Shown here piece after piece: positions 1 through 11,906 of a DNA stretch of 64,000 nucleotides; position 1 is the first letter of the stretch; each line of letters starts with the position of its first letter. This stretch comes from Papaver somniferum. Lineage: Eukaryota > Streptophyta > Magnoliopsida > Ranunculales > Papaveraceae. The DNA lies in NCBI RefSeq assembly GCF_003573695.1, contig NC_039367.1, forward strand, positions 160,162,542-160,226,541. Direction: 5' to 3'. The notes under the pieces were generated by a model that made no database searches, had not been told where the DNA came from, and worked only from the letters and a program-made list of their open reading frames with translations. Both the position numbers and the translations under genes were made by a program.

Positions 1-545
1 CTCCACAACTCAAGTTCCGGGGTCGGTGTAGCCTTCCCTTGAGTCATGCCTTCTAGGTCTTTCTGATTATGACGTGCGATAGGTCTTACTATATTGCCTC
101 TTGCATATGAGTGAACTAGGGTGCACGCCACATTCAGATTCCTAGCCAATCTGATAATAAATATCATTTTCTGTAGCCTTTTATAAAGGTCTTATTATAA
201 AGATTTCTCTTTTTGTTTCTTATTATGGATTTACCATATGAAACTAAAGTTTCTCATTCCAATCTTTTAACTCGTACATAAATGCTTTTATTGAATTTTC
301 TTAAGTTCACATATGTTTTTCAGAATATTCATTCGCATAGCCATTCAATCGTTATTGTGTGAAAGTCATTGTGCCCTCCACCTTTTGATATTTTCCCTTT
401 ATGCTTTTTCTTTCCATAGAAATTGTGTTGCTAATCTTGATTAAAATTTTATTTGCATAAGAATCTATTCCAGCACCTCACATCATTGTTTCCCCAACTT
501 TGTACACCGCATCAAACATCAACCATTAATCTGTCTCCTCTTCGA

Positions 546-1038
546 CTATCTGCTGCATATTTTTCGCTTGAATTCTCTTGCTTCGCATTTGTCAACATCA
601 ATTTCTTGCCAATTTTTACTTTCAATTGTATCTCCTCTTATAATACCAACACCCTGAGGTAGAGGAAACTCGATGCATTGATGAAATGTTGATGCAACAA
701 CTAATATTCCATGCATCCATGGTCTTCCAATGAGAGCATTATAGGGGGACTCGACATCCACTACACAGAATGTGATCTGTTGGTAAATTTTGTAAAAGAA
801 TTCGCATAGTCACTTCTCTCTTTGGTTTATTTGCAGAACCATTAAATCCATAGATTTTGTATGTTGAAGGGACTAACTCATCATCTCTTCCACCCATGGT
901 TTTATATGTATGATAAAACAGAATATCTACAAAACTTCCAGTATCTATAAGTATTATATTTATCACCCAGGTGTTTCTCTCATTTTCTTCCTCATCTTCT
1001 TCCGATGGCTTCAGATTAATTCCCAATGGCACCACCAA
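546..1038 (-). pseudogene. retropepsin-type aspartic protease of the left gypsy element
   Basis: The frame 739-1038 contains IDTGSFVDILF, the D-T-G-S active-site motif of retroviral-type aspartic proteases, preceded by a hydrophobic strand. The frame 546-761 overlaps it and continues with SPYNALIGRPWMHGI and HQCIEFPLPQG, the conserved stretch following the protease fold in Tat elements. The two halves are in different frames, so a small frameshift lies near 740-760. The enzyme would process the Gag-Pol polyprotein; here it is non-functional as read. Confidence 0.82.
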
Positions 1039-1329
1039 TGGACATTCATTTGATTCTCCTCCTCCTGGTGTTTCATCTGCGCTGAACGAGATTTTCTGCT
1101 TTTGTCATTCTTTCAAGGGTGATATTTTTGCCAGCTTAAGAATTTCCCTTCCTTCAGCATCTCTCGCATATACTCGACTTAAGACATTATCATGAAAATC
1201 TTCTATGCTTCTGAACGAGTGTATGATCGAGTTACAATATAAATTCTTTGCCTTCGCACCCACTTCAATAAAAAAAGTACTCTTTTCCTTCTCCTTTGCA
1301 TATGTATTTCCTTGAGGTGGAGGTGGTGG

Positions 1330-3385
1330 TGGTGGTAAATTCCTTGGCTATTTTAGTAAGAAATGGTCCAACTTTCCTTGCTCAATCATTCGAAATATAA
1401 TCTTCCTCACATTTCTACAGTTGTTTGTTGTGTGACCATGAAATATATGATAAACACAAAATTATTTACTCCTCCTTCCTGGTGGTGGCTCTTCGCCTAC
1501 AGCAGCTTCCCATACTTTATCCACTATAGTGTTCAACTTCGGAAAATTTATCTGTTCCCACACTATTCTTCCAGCTTTCTTGTTATAATGTGTTTGTTGT
1601 CCTGCAGAACTTCCTAGTTGAACTGTATCAGCACCTCCATAATTTTGAAGTTCTTGTCTCTGTACTCTTTATTAAACTCTACTTGATCTGCACTGCCCAT
1701 AGCCACTAACTTTTGTTCCATGTCTGCATTATTCCTTCCTTGAGTTCCCTGCGATGTACTCGCAACAACATTTGTCAACCTCGGAAGTAGACTTGTATTT
1801 CCACCTTTCAAATCAGATATTGCAACTGGGTAAGATTCCATATCTCTTTGCTTTTCCTCAAGAGCTCTGTATTCTTCTTGAAATTCGCGCAGCTCCGACA
1901 TTGTTATTGTATCCTTTATTCTGAAGATTCGGGTATATAATAAATCTGCTGCAAAGAGAGCATTAATGAATGCAATAATAAGATGTTGCTCATCCACCCG
2001 TCTTCCCATTTCACTACACATTGTTCTCCAACGAGTCCTTAGATGACGCAAACTCCGATTTGTTCTTCTGCGAAGTCTGAATGCAGTCTCAATCCCTGGT
2101 CTTGATAGATTATTACTTATGTATTGCCCCAAAAAGACATTTTGTAGATGATGAAATAAACCAATGGATTCTACAGGTAGGCCTTCAAACCATTTCAAAG
2201 CTTCTCCTGCTAGACTTGCAGCAAAATATTTGCACATGACTGCATCATAATTTTTCCACTGCAATAAACATCTAGAATAAACTTTTACATGTTGTATTGC
2301 ACATGCGCTTCCATCAAATATACTTGTAAATTTCGGTAAATTGCATTTAGATGGTATCAATGCTATTTGAATTTCTTTTGTAAATGGATTTTTTCCAGCT
2401 TCCTCCACTGCTTCCTCTAGTTTTCTTCTTCCATCATTTCTCTTTGTAGTCATCATTTCTCTTAATTCTGCCATCTCCTTAAGAAATTCTTCGCTTAATG
2501 ATTGATCCAAATCTTCTCGCATGGGTCTTTTTAATCTTGGTTGTCTCAATCTATTCTCATGTTTGTTTTGGCGTATTGCCTCTTATATCTCCCGTTGTTC
2601 AGTTTTCTCTCTTCTTCGCCTACGCCTTTCAGTATTTGCTTCAATTTGAACTATATCATGTCTTTCCTCATTGCCTGTGCGATCATATCGATGTCTTTAT
2701 ATTTCTCTTTCTTGTGGTGTAAGATGACCTTGATCTATATCATCTATGCAATGACGCTCGCGTCCCCTTACTCGATTATCAATATGACGCAATCCGCTTT
2801 GTAATTCTGTTTCTTCTAATTCTTCCCTTCTTCTCTGTCTATCTCTCGCACGTGCAATCTCTCGTTCGCGCTCATATTCGTTTCTCAACATTTCTCTACC
2901 ATGTAATATCATTTGTCCTTTCCTTGGATCCTCTTCTTCCCTTTACAATTAGTATTTGCACGACGAAGAAGTTCGCGTGGTTGTTCATATCGATTAGTTG
3001 CTGAGTCAATTACATGTCTCCTTTCCCTTTGATCTTCCAAATTTTCATCTTATTGCGATTTTTCTTCAACGACTTCCATATGTTGCCTTCGCCTATCATT
3101 TCTTCGAGTAGATTGGCTCTGTCGGGAAGAACTCCTACCGAATCTTGACCTTGAACGTGTAGCACTCCTTGCCCTTTGTTCTTGTAATCTAAGATTCTCT
3201 TCTCGTAAATCATCATTTTGACGGATTAAATTCGCACGCTGTTCTTCTTCCCCCTTTCTTTCAATTAGTAATCTTTGTCTAATCTCCGCAATCGTCATAT
3301 TTCCTTCACTCGCTGTAACTGGTTCTTCATTCCCAATTCTCTGTCCTTCCTCTGTGGAATTCGTCATCGCAGTATGGACACTCAC
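1330..3385 (-). pseudogene. gag region of the left gypsy element, broken
   Basis: Gag is the structural protein forming the retrotransposon particle. The best preserved open frame is 1614-2549 (311 codons) and holds the gag core: an LPKFTSIFDG-like start, then ALKWFEGLPVESI, matching the Retrotrans_gag family. Upstream frames 2697-2912 and 3050-3385 are rich in Arg, Glu and Gln and look like coiled coil; they lie in other frames or behind stops. Downstream, on the minus strand around 1381-1470, a different frame reads C-V-Y-H-x3-H-G-H-T-T-x2-C, the usual C-terminal motif of Tat gag. The motif is real but the frame is interrupted, so this is a decayed gag. Confidence 0.85.
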
Positions 3386-3660
3386 TCTATCATAATCTAT
3401 ATCATTATTCTGTCCTTGTTCTCGTTGTGATCCAACTGGAATTTATGTTCTTTGATGTTCTTCCATTCTTTCCTCATGTTGCTTAAGATTTGTAATTCGT
3501 CTTCGTTCAGCAAGTCTGTGACTTCTTCTAGTTGTCATTCCTTGTTCAACAACAGACTCGATCTTTACCATTTCTAAATTTTTAGATCTCACTTTCTTCC
3601 TTAAAATCTATGATATACTATCAGGAATTATCATCCAGAGTTGTTTTCTAGCGCCAAAAA

Positions 3661-3688
3661 TGTAGTTGTAAGAAATCTTACAACTACA
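3661..3688. repeat. perfect 28-bp palindrome at the U5 end of the LTR
   Basis: Two perfectly complementary 13-bp arms (TGTAGTTGTAAGA and its reverse complement) are separated by two bases. They sit exactly at the inner end of the LTR, next to the putative primer-binding site, so the genomic RNA could form a hairpin at the U5/PBS boundary. Confidence 0.85.
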
Positions 3689-4137
3689 CTTCACTATAAC
3701 TGATTCATTCCCTAGGTGATCATTTTGAATTCTCGTTTTATTAACTAATGATTAGAAATGTTTACAAGAATGATTCAATTATTACAACAATTCTACTTGA
3801 AACCTAAGCTCACTTTCTCTCTCTTCCTATTTCTTTTCCAAGGCCTGTCCTATAATCCTCCCAGAGAAAATGGCTCTCTCCTTTATATAGGATTTTACAT
3901 AGTCGATGACAACTAAGAATCCCATTATTTTCGGGATCACTATGCGACATATTCGCTCATATACAATCTCTCATCTTTGCATAACATACTTCTTCACATG
4001 ATTCTTCACACTTTATTCGTGACTTTACTGACGTCATCTGGTGCGTCATCTCAACTTTGTTGTGTGCGACCCCCTTCTCTTAGGTTGTATTCTTTACTTC
4101 GCGTAGTTATTAACGTGTGCGATATTTAACTCCTACA
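3661..4137 (-). repeat. 5' LTR of the left gypsy element (477 bp)
   Basis: On the minus strand the LTR begins TGTAGGAGTT and ends ACAACTACA, giving TG...CA ends with a TGTAG/CTACA inverted terminus. Immediately downstream on the minus strand is TTTTTGGCGCTAGAAAACA, positioned like the primer-binding site of Tat/Athila elements, which often begins TGGCGC. The partner LTR is outside the window, so the ends could not be confirmed by LTR-LTR comparison or target duplication. Confidence 0.72.
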
Positions 4138-4457
4138 AGCACCTGATGGGGCTACAGAAGAGTAAGAAAGGAGCATCTTCATTGAATTAGGTTTGAAGAG
4201 TGAGTTTAGCAAAGATTGCTTGTTTGTTGTTCTTTTTGCTCTTTTCTTGTATGAGCTTGGCCCTTGTAGGTTCTTGTCTGCTCTCTTATGAGCTTTTTTT
4301 TTTCAAGCATGACATTGACAGCAAAATCCCACGAGAAACTATTACTTTTCAAAGAAAAGTCAGAAATAAGATCTAAGTAAAACATCAAGTACTGATAGTT
4401 CTTGTGCAAGAATCCGTGTAATATTCAACAGACCTCAAAACTACCACCAACCCCTGG
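4138..4457. other. 3' flank of CslG
   Basis: The region between the gypsy LTR and the CslG stop codon. It presumably holds the CslG 3' UTR and terminator, but I see no clear polyadenylation motif that I would defend. No coding sequence is supported. Confidence 0.4.
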
Positions 4458-7400
4458 TCATATTTTAGACGTAAGACAATAAGAAAATGAGTACAAAGAA
4501 AACGCCAGAACACTAGATAAAATTGTATTCTTTAAAGGAATTTTTCCTTTGTCATTTCTCAATACTATAGCTTCATATACTGGCCAACAATTGACCACCC
4601 CGAAACCTGATAAAAACAGCTGAATGCAAATTTCCTCCAATTTGTTGTGTCCCAAAATCAATCTTGTGACACCCACAGAAAAGGCGATGAAGTTGATGAT
4701 AGCTGCTGTTGTTAATGAAACAAACAAAGGTGACGCAACTCCAAACTCGAAAATTCCTTGTTCATAGTGTTTGTTTTGTTCATCATCTATTACTTTACTA
4801 GTTATATCGAAACCAAATGTAGATATACCGAATGACTTCAGGAAGAAATCAATGGTTCCAAAGAAGTAAGATGAGATTCCTCGGATCAACCACATTCTTT
4901 GATCGTTCCACCAACGGTGAAATGTTCCTCCCATTAATATAAAATCTAGGCAGTCTTGGATGTAAGATCCAAGGAAAACGAATACATACAAGAAGAACCA
5001 AGGTTCAGATACCTGCAAGAAGCCCAACATAATATTTTTATCTAAGCATCCAACCTTAGTAAAAACACATGTATCGCATATATCATCCTACGTAACGGAA
5101 CAACCTAAAACATCATGAAGTGTACGTACCTTGGGGAATGGCGAAACTCCATTGAGGAGAGTAAGTTGGGGTATGAAAGCATAAATGGTAACCGGAATAG
5201 ACCAAATACCCCAAAAGGCGAAATGGGAATAAGCTAAGCCCATCAAAATACCTCTAGATTTTGTTCCAAATATGATGGGGCTGTGTTTGGAGAAAGCCAC
5301 TTCAAGTAAGCCTACACACCATCTTTTGTTTTGGCTCAACACATCATCAAGGTTGATAGGAATGTCCCCCCAAAATGCTGCCCGATCTGGATGGTAAAAT
5401 ACAGAGTCCCATCCTTCACAATTCAATTGATAACCTGTGAAATAGTCTTCCACTAGTGACCCATATCTGAAACCCATCTGCACAACAACGACACAAATAC
5501 TGAATATTAAAACATTGCCTGAAATCAAATTGTTCATTTGAAAATATCATACAATGAATGAAGTTCACTTGATGAGTGCACAGACCCTGCCATACCTTAT
5601 AACCCCATCTGGTACCATTTTCATATTCACAGCTAGCTACACTTTGAGCCATTTCCAGAACTGCTTCTGATTGAATGGACTTATCAACAACATGGTTAGG
5701 GTTTAGTTCTGGTTTTTCAGCGGATACGTATGACGAAGGCCCACCAAAGAAAGCTCGTCGGCGAAAAAAAGTCCCTGTACCTACGTAATTGGTTCCCGCT
5801 AAACCATCCATACCAATTGGATTAATTTGAAACAAACGTTTGTTTTCACCTCCATAGATGTCGTTCTTATTAATCCCATGAAAGCGTTGAGGGAATTGAA
5901 CATAACCGTATTTTGACATCTTCGAATCCAACATAAAGCATAACATTTGAAGGGGAGTAGTAGGATCATTTGAATACATGTCGCAATCTAACGTCAGGAT
6001 TAATGGTGCATTTGTCATGGCAGCCGATACTCGAAGCTTTTAGGGGAAGTAAAAGAAAAATGCATTATTACGGGAATCAAACCTTTACTAGTTACAAAGT
6101 TAGTTGATTACGTTGATTAGCTTACCAGAACATTTAGAGCACCAGCTTTAAAGTGGTGGTGTGAGGCTTTACTTTTCTGTCTCGAAACATAAACTAGGTT
6201 TGGCATCTCGACACCTGTGATGTCCTTGTCTTTACCAGTCTCTAATAGAACCTGAGTCAACAACCGTCAAAAAAAATTATTGAGTTGTGTTATACAACAG
6301 ACTGAAATCTTAATATGTTCGATGACATACTAGTTGTATCAAATCTTATATTACGGCGTATTTTGATATAGCAGACAGGACACACTTCACACCTATATAC
6401 TTATATGTATCATAGTGTCAAATGCACTTCTACTCATGTGTACCATGCATAATTTTTCGCAGCCAACAACTCATTAAATAGATCAAAAAAGTATGATTAA
6501 ATCGGTACCTGGACTACAGTAGGATGACCTTGACGTGTAAATCCGTGTGCCCACCAATTGAAAGCTTCACGCTGCTTATCAGTTTTGATGTGCTCATCAC
6601 CAACACACCCTCTGTCAACAACGCTTTCTACTTTCATTTTCATAGTTTCGTACATCATCTGCAACAAATAAAAAGAGAAACAGAACAACCAAAAGATCGA
6701 TAAATTGGGAGTAGTTTAAATTGTTCAAGTGATGATAACCTAATAAATTTTGTCAGTCATTAAAAAAAAAAGATGGTCAATCCATATTTGTTATTAACTT
6801 CATGACATGACTAGAAGATGTCTGGTTTTGGTTCTATGCAAACTTAGGAATGACAATGAGGAAACCCTTTTACACCCGGTCATTAACTGCACAACTTTAC
6901 TAAAAATGCGTGGAGGGCTTTTGTAGCTTCTTGTCCCGTTCGTTTGTTGTGGGTCTCAGCTTTTTTACAATCAATTTTATTTTCTTTTTCGTCCAAAAAA
7001 AAAAATAGAGAGGTCCAGATTTTCATGAATGGTTTTGTCTAGTAAAAACAAACTACAAAGTTCCGGAAAATTGCTGAGACAGGTGGGGGGCCGACAGAAG
7101 AAAGACATCTAATCACTCTTTCCAATAGTTGGTTAGCAAGGTGAATAATATTAAGTCAAACTTTAGTTCCAACAACTGAACTAATTCAGCTTTTTCTTGC
7201 TGAACTTTCATCAAAATATCTTTCACATTCACATTTTGCAACTGAACTAATAGCAAACTACAAACGATATAACGTGGGTTGAGACAGGTGCAATTGTAAA
7301 TTGGTATATCTCGGGTATAATCCTTTGGGGACTGCTGTGTAGAATCGGTGACTCGGAGATGGTATTTGTAAGGTAGTTCATTTTTTGAATCTTGTCCACC

Positions 7401-9955
7401 GATGTCAGGATGGCCGAGTGGTCTAAGGCGCCAGACTCAAGTTCTGGTCTTCGAAAGAGGGCGTGGGTTCAAATCCCACTTCTGACATTTTTAACTGCAT
7501 TTTTAGTTTTTCATATTCTCTCCATCCTAAGCTTTGCATCCTTTCTCTTCCAAGCCATTTGCCATCATATATAATTGTTGGTTAGAGAAAGCCAAACTAA
7601 GCCTTCAACAGTTGCAAGGTATACGTCAGGCAAAGATGAACTTCTTATAAGCGTTCCTTTTTCTTTTATTCATTTTTATGGACAAACAATGTGACTATTA
7701 CATAATGTTTAAATTTTAATCTTGGGATATATATGCAGCATAACTGCATCTTTTAACAAAGTCTATTAGGACTTAGCTTACTTGGTAGCTGTATCCATCT
7801 TGAAGGGACGTAACTGGATCTTTTAACCATTGGAACAAAGGGCCGGTATCATCTATCAAGTCATTGGTTTAACTGCAATTTTATATGTATATATTGCTAT
7901 ATCATATGCACACCAAAAACGAATCAACGACTTCATTTGCTATATCATCATATCAATTAATTAAGGATACCTAATCAGATAAAAAGTTCTAATACTTAAA
8001 TCATTAAACTACAAAAAAGTTGAGTGTGGATGCCAATACATTTCTTCGCAGGTGAAATCACTATTTGACGATATGAATGAACTTCCAAGTTTATCACGAA
8101 GGCTTTAAAAATTCAAGAATAACAAAAATATCGTTGATTTATCGAATGAAAGTTGGAAACGTAGAATATGACACATTATTTATTTACTGGAAAGGGATAG
8201 ATTTGATCTGTCAACTAATTTCTTGAAATTCTATAAAGAAAAATAAAAGATTTGCTCAATAAATGAAACATCAGTAAGAAATAAAATGGTTCCTTGAAAA
8301 CGATCATTATAAATAGATAACTAATTGCTTATGGTTTAAATAGTATTAGGCACTCATCTCAAGCTCATTGGTGGACTAAAGTATGTGAATCGATCGAGCA
8401 CTACGATGAGAGAGTTGTCTTGTTAGAGCATGTGCCAAATTTTCAACTGCGTAGTATTTTATAAGTTTATGATCTGAACCTGTAACAAGTTAAAAGCAAT
8501 TGCAATTTGACAATACTCAATAATCATACTCAATAATAAAGTCGGCGAGATGTTATACAAATACGCAGTCGTTTCACTCAAAAATACGTTCTAGACCATA
8601 AAAATAAAAATTTGTCCGTACTTTAATAACTTTTGTGATGTTCGTTCTTTTGTCTTTCTACATAATGAAGATAAGAAGTCATCATCTGTGACCAAAACTA
8701 AAAATTTTGGAAGTTGGTGCGCAAGAAAAACGAACACTATTTATGACCGTCAAAACAAACAAACAGTAGATTATCCTGACAATTTGGATCGTTGTGCGTA
8801 ATACTAAATAGTGCTGCTGCAGTGACCAAAGACTTCGCTTCTTCCTCGGCCTCGGTTGATTTTGGGTGACACAGATCCATGAATCACTTCCGGTGAACTA
8901 GCAGAAGGGTGGGTTTTGAGATAAATGAGTCCTGGGATTGTATCACGTGGATCAATTTAGAATTTCCAATACTAAATTTGAGCTTCGTTTTTTCGTGCCC
9001 ATGCTAGCCAGTAAGAAAGGGGCGAGGAAAGTGCCGGATACCACAATTTTTAATTCTGGTATCCATGTGATCCGGCGAAACAGCGCTATCTTAGCCATTA
9101 TCATATACTGAAGGGACCAAAATTCCCGTGTATCGAGGTTTTGGCTTTCCATGTGATATGGAGTATGGACCATCTGTGTTTTCTTATTCTATCTATATGC
9201 CTGGCTAATAAACCAAAGCTCTTCTAACTATTCAAATCAATTGTACTGTAACTGATGAAGGTCATTTAAGACTTTCAGTGCAGTGCTTCCACAAAAATAA
9301 AAAAAGTCGAAAATTAAAACGGAGTGGGTTGATGATGATTTACCTTAAGCTCCTCAGCGTGTGTGGTTGACCTGCAATGACTTGAACTGAAATAGGCAGC
9401 AGGACACCTATCTTCAACTCTATACTTCTTACAGAAAGGCAACCAGTGAGTAGCAAACTTAGCAGCTTCCATGAAAGCAAAAAGAGTCAACTCCGATCCT
9501 CCGTCGTCTGATACATATACCGATATCTTATCGGATGGATAATCATAAGCCATTACCGATAAAGCCGTGTTAACGACACCCATAGGTGGTTCTTTATACG
9601 GATCGGAAGTACATATGAACACATCTAACTTTGGAAAATCACGATCCCTGGTTACTTGAATAAGGTTCTCGGGGTACACAGATCGACGGATGGGACGCCA
9701 ACGGAAAGACTGTGTGGTCGCCCACATGAACGAGAGTATCACATCGGAGAATAATAAGGTGAAGTGAAGGAAGAAAGTTGTGGTGTTTGTGGAACCTAAG
9801 AGACATATGAAATGATGCACAAATAAAGATAAGATTGCTAATGTGAAAATCAGAGCAAAGATTCGGTTCCAGAGTGTGCGTCTAAGGACCTTAAACGTGT
9901 GCAGAGGCGCTGATGATGATGAAGATGATAGAAGATAGGAGGTTGTGGTAGTCAT
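4458..9955 (-). CDS. CslG: cellulose synthase-like protein G, six exons, intact
   Basis: A GT2-family membrane glycosyltransferase, 743 residues. Exons (minus strand order): 9344-9955, 6509-6658, 6126-6251, 5596-6036, 5130-5477, 4458-5012. All junctions are GT-AG on the minus strand and every exon length is a multiple of three, so all introns are phase 0. Start is the ATG at 9955. Two N-terminal membrane segments lie at about residues 31-53 and 61-80. Catalytic motifs follow: DDGGSE (about 150-155), DCD (313-315), VED (453-454) and QNKRW (492-496). The C-terminal part from about 500 onwards carries several more membrane segments. SLVEDYFTGYQL, DIPINL and KVSEPWFFLYVFVFLG point to subfamily G rather than E or B. 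Some CslG-clade proteins glucuronosylate triterpenoid aglycones; that role is only a possibility here. Intron 1 is 2685 bp and contains a tRNA gene on the other strand. Confidence 0.92.
7404..7487 (+). tRNA. trnL-CAA: tRNA-Leu (anticodon CAA)
   Basis: 84 nt including the discriminator A. The acceptor stem pairs GTCAGGA with TTCTGAC (one G-T pair). The D-arm has GGCCGAGTGGTCTAAGGC (A and B-box context), the anticodon stem-loop reads CCAGACTCAAGTTCTGG with CAA at the anticodon, there is a long class-II variable arm, and the T-arm is GGGTTCAAATCCC. A T-run about 2 nt downstream can serve as the Pol III terminator. It lies in CslG intron 1 on the opposite strand. No intron is visible in the anticodon loop and no 3' CCA is encoded, as expected for plants. 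Confidence 0.95.
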
Positions 9956-10320
9956 CTCGACATGGTTATCTTTTTCTTGGAACTTCGCCGTATGAAATGA
10001 AATGAGCTCAGGGAGAAGACGGTTTTGTCACTCGGTACATTATAAAGGTGAGGTAAGCTAGAATTTCTTTATTCATTTAGCAATACAAAGTTTTCGATTT
10101 TCACACGAATCTGAAAATTAATTATTGAGTTTTCGAATCTACAGATTCGTGGATTTCACCTCTGATCATATCTCAATCATATCTTATCCTAATTGTTGGT
10201 GTGTCTTATCCCTCGCTGCTTGTCTGGTCCACAGCCTTTGGCCGTTCTCCTCTAGAGACTAACCTCAATTGTTGGTCCTGGCATGTCTAATACGTTCCCT
10301 TGCCGAAACGGCACATGCTA
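9956..10320. other. upstream region of CslG
   Basis: Presumptive 5' UTR and core promoter of CslG (transcribed leftwards), up to the target duplication of the 10329-11898 element. I see no convincing TATA box on the minus strand. The DNA-transposon insertion about 370 bp upstream of the start codon could affect expression, but that is speculation. Confidence 0.35.
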
Positions 10321-10860
10321 TTTAAAAACCTAGCATTTTTAGCGGAAACTCAAAGAAATTATGGGCCACTTTTGTTATTCCCATCTATTGAAGAGTGTTA
10401 AGGGGTATCTTGAAAATAGAAATTGTCTATATTGTCCTTCACCTTTATACTAAATCTAAACCTATATCCTTTAATTTCGTATCCTCCTCCTCTTCTTTTT
10501 TCTACTCATCAAACTTTTTTGCATGGTTTTAATTTTAATTGAAACCAAAGACGTCGGTCAAATCAATTTTATGATTGATTGTTTAAAATTAAAACCCAAA
10601 ATTCATTAACCTTAAAGTTGAAACTTAGAACATCAAAAAAACAAATTCGAGCTAAATATAAAAAACGAATAGATGATACTAGTTGTGATCCAAAATTAGG
10701 ATTTGATTGTCTGAAATCAAAAATTTGATCGGAAAATTTTCTAAGATTTGCAGTAGCAGGAACATAACGGTAGATAATTAACAATCAATTTATCTACCGA
10801 TTATGGTTGATGTTCTTGGATTTACAGTAGCAGAAACATAATCGGTAGATAATAATCTAT

Positions 10861-10926
10861 TTTACCTACCGATTATGGTTGATGTTCTTCATTTCTAAAG
10901 AACATCAACCATAATCGCTAGGTAAA
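10861..10926. repeat. hairpin inside the TIR transposon
   Basis: Two arms of about 28 bp (TTACCTACCGATTATGG... and its near-perfect reverse complement) flank a short loop near 10890-10898. Part of the same motif recurs at 10793-10870. It could fold as a miRNA-like stem if transcribed, but nothing shows that it is processed. Confidence 0.75.
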
Positions 10927-11049
10927 TTATATGTTATTACCGATTGTGTTTCTGCTACTACTTCAAATTTTTTGTACTAAAATTAAACACAATACACATT
11001 CGGATGTTAAATTAAAACAATTAACTACAAATTAGGGTAGTACTAAAAT

Positions 11050-11720
11050 TCGAAAACGGAATATATTCGGAGGTTAAAGTAACACCATTAACTACCAATT
11101 GTGGTAGTACCAAAGTTCGAAAATTCTAGGGTTTTGGCTAAATCTCATTTTGGGGCCAATATACATTCAGAAGTTAAATTAACTACCGATTACGGAAATA
11201 CTAAAATTCGAAAACTGAATATATTCGGAGGTTAAAGTAACACCATTTACTACCGATTTTGCTAGTACCAAAGTTCGAAAATATTAGGATTTTGGCAAAA
11301 TCTCATTTTGGGGCCAATTCACCTTTGGAAGTTAAATTAACATAATTAACTACCGGTTATGGTAGTACTAAAATTCGAAAACTGAATATATTCGGAGGTT
11401 AAGATAACACCATTTACTATTGATTATGGTAGTACCAAAGTTCGAAAATTTTAGGATTTCGGCAAAATCTCATTTTGGGGCCAATATACAATCGAAAGTT
11501 AAATTAACTACCGATTATGGTAGTACTAAAATTCGAAAACTGAATATATTCGGAGGTTAAAGTAACACCATTTACTACCGATTATGGTAGTACCAAATTT
11601 CGAAAATTATAGGATTTTGGAAAAATCTCATTTTGGGGCTGATATATATTCGGAAGTTAAATTAACACAATTTACTACCAATTATGTTAGCACCAAAATT
11701 CAGAAATGTAAGAAAAAAAA
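11050..11720. repeat. tandem array, ~160-bp unit, about four copies
   Basis: The landmark GAATATATTCGGAGGTTAA recurs with starts spaced 158, 167 and 159 bp (landmark near 11053, 11211, 11378 and 11537). Each unit contains two variants of a CTACCGATTATGGTAGTAC motif and the phrase ATCTCATTTTGGGGCC. The array lies wholly within the 10329-11898 transposon, so it expanded inside the element. Confidence 0.82.
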
Positions 11721-11906
11721 AACTCAAATAATTCTCGTAACACTAACTACTGAATTCCTACTTAACCTCTGATTATTGAAGGGCAATTTCGCCATTACGA
11801 AAAAAAATAAGATGTGAACTCAACTTAGATTTGGGTGACGTTTTTTGTTTTTATTGTTGGTCCCAAATTCCTTTTGAGTGTCCCCTAAAAATGCTAGGTT
11901 TAAAAA

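Larger units (their letters stand above)
1..4137 (-). mobile_element. Tat-lineage Ty3/gypsy LTR retrotransposon, 5' part
   Basis: Reading on the minus strand from 4137 leftwards, the order is LTR, primer-site region, gag, then protease; the element runs off the left edge, so RT, RNase H and integrase are not visible. Lineage is inferred from the gag and protease sequences, including the block YNALIGRPWMHGI followed by STFHQCIEFP, which is typical of Tat/Retand-type elements. Several in-frame breaks mean it cannot encode an intact polyprotein as it stands. Nothing further is recognised in 1-545, where the beginning of pol would be expected. Confidence 0.88.
10329..11898. mobile_element. non-autonomous TIR transposon, 1570 bp, 8-bp target duplication
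   Basis: Both ends begin CCTAGCATTTTTAG reading inwards, and similarity continues for about 40 bp with few mismatches. The element is flanked by a perfect 8-bp direct repeat TTTAAAAA (10321-10328 and 11899-11906). An 8-bp duplication fits the hAT superfamily, though the TIR itself does not settle the family. No transposase frame is present; short ORFs inside are not credible. The interior holds a hairpin and a tandem array, listed separately. Confidence 0.78.

Noticed and set aside
1315..1336. GGTGGTGGT microsatellite in the left gypsy element
   Set aside because: It encodes the poly-proline linker between gag and protease in the minus-strand frame; not a separate feature.
7392..7574. Open frame reading MAEWSKAPDSSSGLRKRAWVQIP across the tRNA
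   Set aside because: It is translation of the tRNA-Leu gene, a common false ORF; the minus-strand frame at 22326-22538 (EVGFEPTPSFEDQ) is the same artefact.
10041..10050. TATAAAGG upstream of CslG as TATA box
   Set aside because: It reads TATAAA on the plus strand, whereas CslG is transcribed from the minus strand.
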